From: a bacterium
GTDB lineage: Bacteria > Krumholzibacteriota > Krumholzibacteriia > LZORAL124-64-63
Reading direction: 5' to 3'
Length of the DNA: 6,376 bases
Assembly (NCBI GenBank): GCA_030591105.1
Contig: JAUVBS010000128.1
Coordinates: 1 to 6,376, forward strand
This document shows, piece by piece, positions 5,473 to 6,376 of the stretch (the first letter of the stretch is position 1; each line of letters begins with the position of its first letter). Made by a program: the position numbers and the translations under genes. The notes below the pieces were generated by a model. That model made no database searches. It had not been told where the DNA came from and saw only the letters and a list, made by a program, of their open reading frames with translations.

Positions 5473-5937
5473 TTAACGTATCACGTCGTCGTACCGGGTC
5501 CGCTTGCGTACGAACAAACGCTCGCGGACCACCGAGATCAGCAGCGCGATCAAACCACCGCCACCGACGAAGATCCCGGCCTTGACCAGCCACGGGAGCG
5601 TATCGGCCGCCAGTACGACGTCGGCCAACTTATACAGGGCAAAGCCGCCGACAATGGCCGCGCCGACCGTCAGCAGGATCCAACCCAGCGAGCGTTCGGC
5701 ACGGTTGTAAGCGCCGTTCCAGAACACCTCCCACGCCTCCGCCGGCGCGTCTTTGAGCCGCAGCGCCGCTGTCAAGTCGTTCAGTTCGCGTAGACGCGCC
5801 ACCTCCCGCCTCGCCTGCGGCGACTCGGCCAGGTAGGCTTCAATGCGAACAGCTTCCTCCGGACAGAGCTCGCCGTCGACGTAAGCCGACAGCAGGGGGG
5901 CGTCTCGGTCGGGGTCGAACTGTTTCGTGGTCGTCAC
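5473..5937 (-). CDS. Anti-sigma-factor-like membrane protein without the zinc ligands
   Basis: The 154-residue protein starts at GTG 5937, with GGAGG (5949-5945) 7 bases upstream; GTGA overlaps the sigma stop by 4 bases, a typical coupled pair. Residues about 13-60 follow the anti-sigma/zf-HC2 pattern: LLSAYVDGELCPEEAVRIEAY, then the place of the zinc motif. HxxxCxxC is replaced by YLAESPQA (35-42), so Y35, S39 and A42 stand where His, Cys and Cys would be. Residues 43-62 continue as a charged helix. Two hydrophobic segments (about 84-106 and 115-137) anchor it, and a basic tail follows. Family knowledge: such proteins hold the ECF sigma inactive at the membrane until a signal releases it; zinc-less forms can keep the fold. 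With two TM helices both ends should be cytoplasmic and little would face the periplasm, so signal sensing within the membrane or through a partner is inferred. Confidence 0.82.
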   Translation of the reverse strand: MTTTKQFDPDRDAPLLSAYVDGELCPEEAVRIEAYLAESPQARREVARLRELNDLTAALRLKDAPAEAWEVFWNGAYNRAERSLGWILLTVGAAIVGGFALYKLADVVLAADTLPWLVKAGIFVGGGGLIALLISVVRERLFVRKRTRYDDVIR

Positions 5938-6376
5938 GACAGTTCCTCCTGGTCGACCACCTTGCGTAGGCGGATCCGAGCTGCGTGCAGCCGCGACATG
6001 ACCGTGCCGATGGGCACGTCGCAGGCGGCCGCAATCTCGCGGTACTTAAGGCCCTGAAAATGGTAGAGCAGAAACACTTCACGCAGCTCCGGTGACAGGT
6101 CTTGAATACACGCCCACAGCCGCTCGCGCAGGTCGCTCGCAATCGTCTGCTGGAGCGGTCCGGGCCGGCCGTCGGGTTGTTTGACCCACTCGAGCGGCAC
6201 TTCCGATTTGTGCCGTCTCTCATCGCGCCGCTGATTGAGTGCACAATTGCGGACGATGCGGTAGAGCCAGGGAAAAAAGGCTTCCTCCAGCCGGAACCGG
6301 CCCAAGGACCGATGAACCCGGATGAACGCCTTTTGCGTGGCATCCATCGCGTCGTCGTGGTTGCCGCACAGACCCA
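5934..6376 (-). CDS. ECF-type RNA polymerase sigma factor (N-terminal part off the window)
   Basis: The last 146 codons are present, ending in TGA at 5936-5934; the frame stays open through the window edge. An ATG at 6347 is in frame but is not the start, because the residues before it (GLCGNHDDA) already belong to sigma region 2. Region 2 continues with DATQKAFIRVHRSLGRFR and FFPWLYRIVRNCALNQRR, the region-2 signature that contacts the -10 element and core polymerase. After a linker, region 4 is clear: LSPELREVFLLYHFQGLKYREIA, then the helix-turn-helix with VPIGTVMSRLHAARIRLRK, which contacts the -35 element. The lack of region 3 makes it an ECF (group 4) sigma. The 4-base overlap with the anti-sigma gene points to a regulated pair. 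The promoter lies off the window, so autoregulation cannot be judged. Confidence 0.93.
   Translation of the reverse strand, partial: GLCGNHDDAMDATQKAFIRVHRSLGRFRLEEAFFPWLYRIVRNCALNQRRDERRHKSEVPLEWVKQPDGRPGPLQQTIASDLRERLWACIQDLSPELREVFLLYHFQGLKYREIAAACDVPIGTVMSRLHAARIRLRKVVDQEELS

Noticed and set aside
6345..6347. ATG as the start of the sigma factor
   Set aside because: The codons before it in the same frame already encode conserved region-2 sequence, so the true start lies off the window.

Overview
The window is GC-rich and densely coded bacterial DNA with starts on ATG, GTG and TTG. It carries five complete genes, two more CDSs cut by the window edges, and one extra complete CDS in the sigma cluster (eight CDSs in all). 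Several products have export signals or membrane segments. The mix is a secreted M1 peptidase, an exported DUF1573 protein with a MauE/DoxX-type membrane protein, and an ECF sigma factor with a zinc-less anti-sigma-like partner. It suggests a free-living Gram-negative-type bacterium, perhaps from an FCB-group or planctomycete-like environmental lineage. That placement is inference from gene content only; no rRNA, tRNA or marker gene is present. I see no phage, transposon, CRISPR or tRNA signal.

Layout. (1) Positions 1-1572, minus strand: secreted M1 zinc aminopeptidase, cut at its C terminus by the window edge. (2) 1573-1782: intergenic stretch with a candidate sigma70-type promoter for the peptidase. 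(3) 1783-2802, minus: two-TM potassium channel with a cytoplasmic RCK domain, best started at a TTG. (4) 2803-3056: divergent intergenic region with a bulged inverted repeat whose arms both carry GGAAC pointing outwards, an ECF-like promoter candidate and a second stem-loop. (5) 3057-5101, plus: compact operon DUF1573 protein - membrane-anchored rhodanese-like protein - MauE/DoxX-like membrane protein, the last two overlapping by 8 bases. (6) After only 8 bases, the convergent minus-strand operon 5110-6376: ECF sigma factor (5' end off the window), anti-sigma-like membrane protein, YbjQ/UPF0145 protein.

How the parts may work together. The plus-strand operon looks like an envelope module. An exported DUF1573 protein and a four-helix MauE-like protein each carry the tetrapeptide SCGC, and between them sits a rhodanese-like domain that has lost both cysteines of the active-site loop. 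A role in thiol/disulfide handling or in maturing an exported partner is plausible but unproven. The sigma/anti-sigma pair is a signal-transduction unit co-transcribed with a YbjQ protein. The ECF-type motif upstream of the DUF1573 operon raises the possibility, not proven here, that an ECF sigma such as the neighbouring one controls it.
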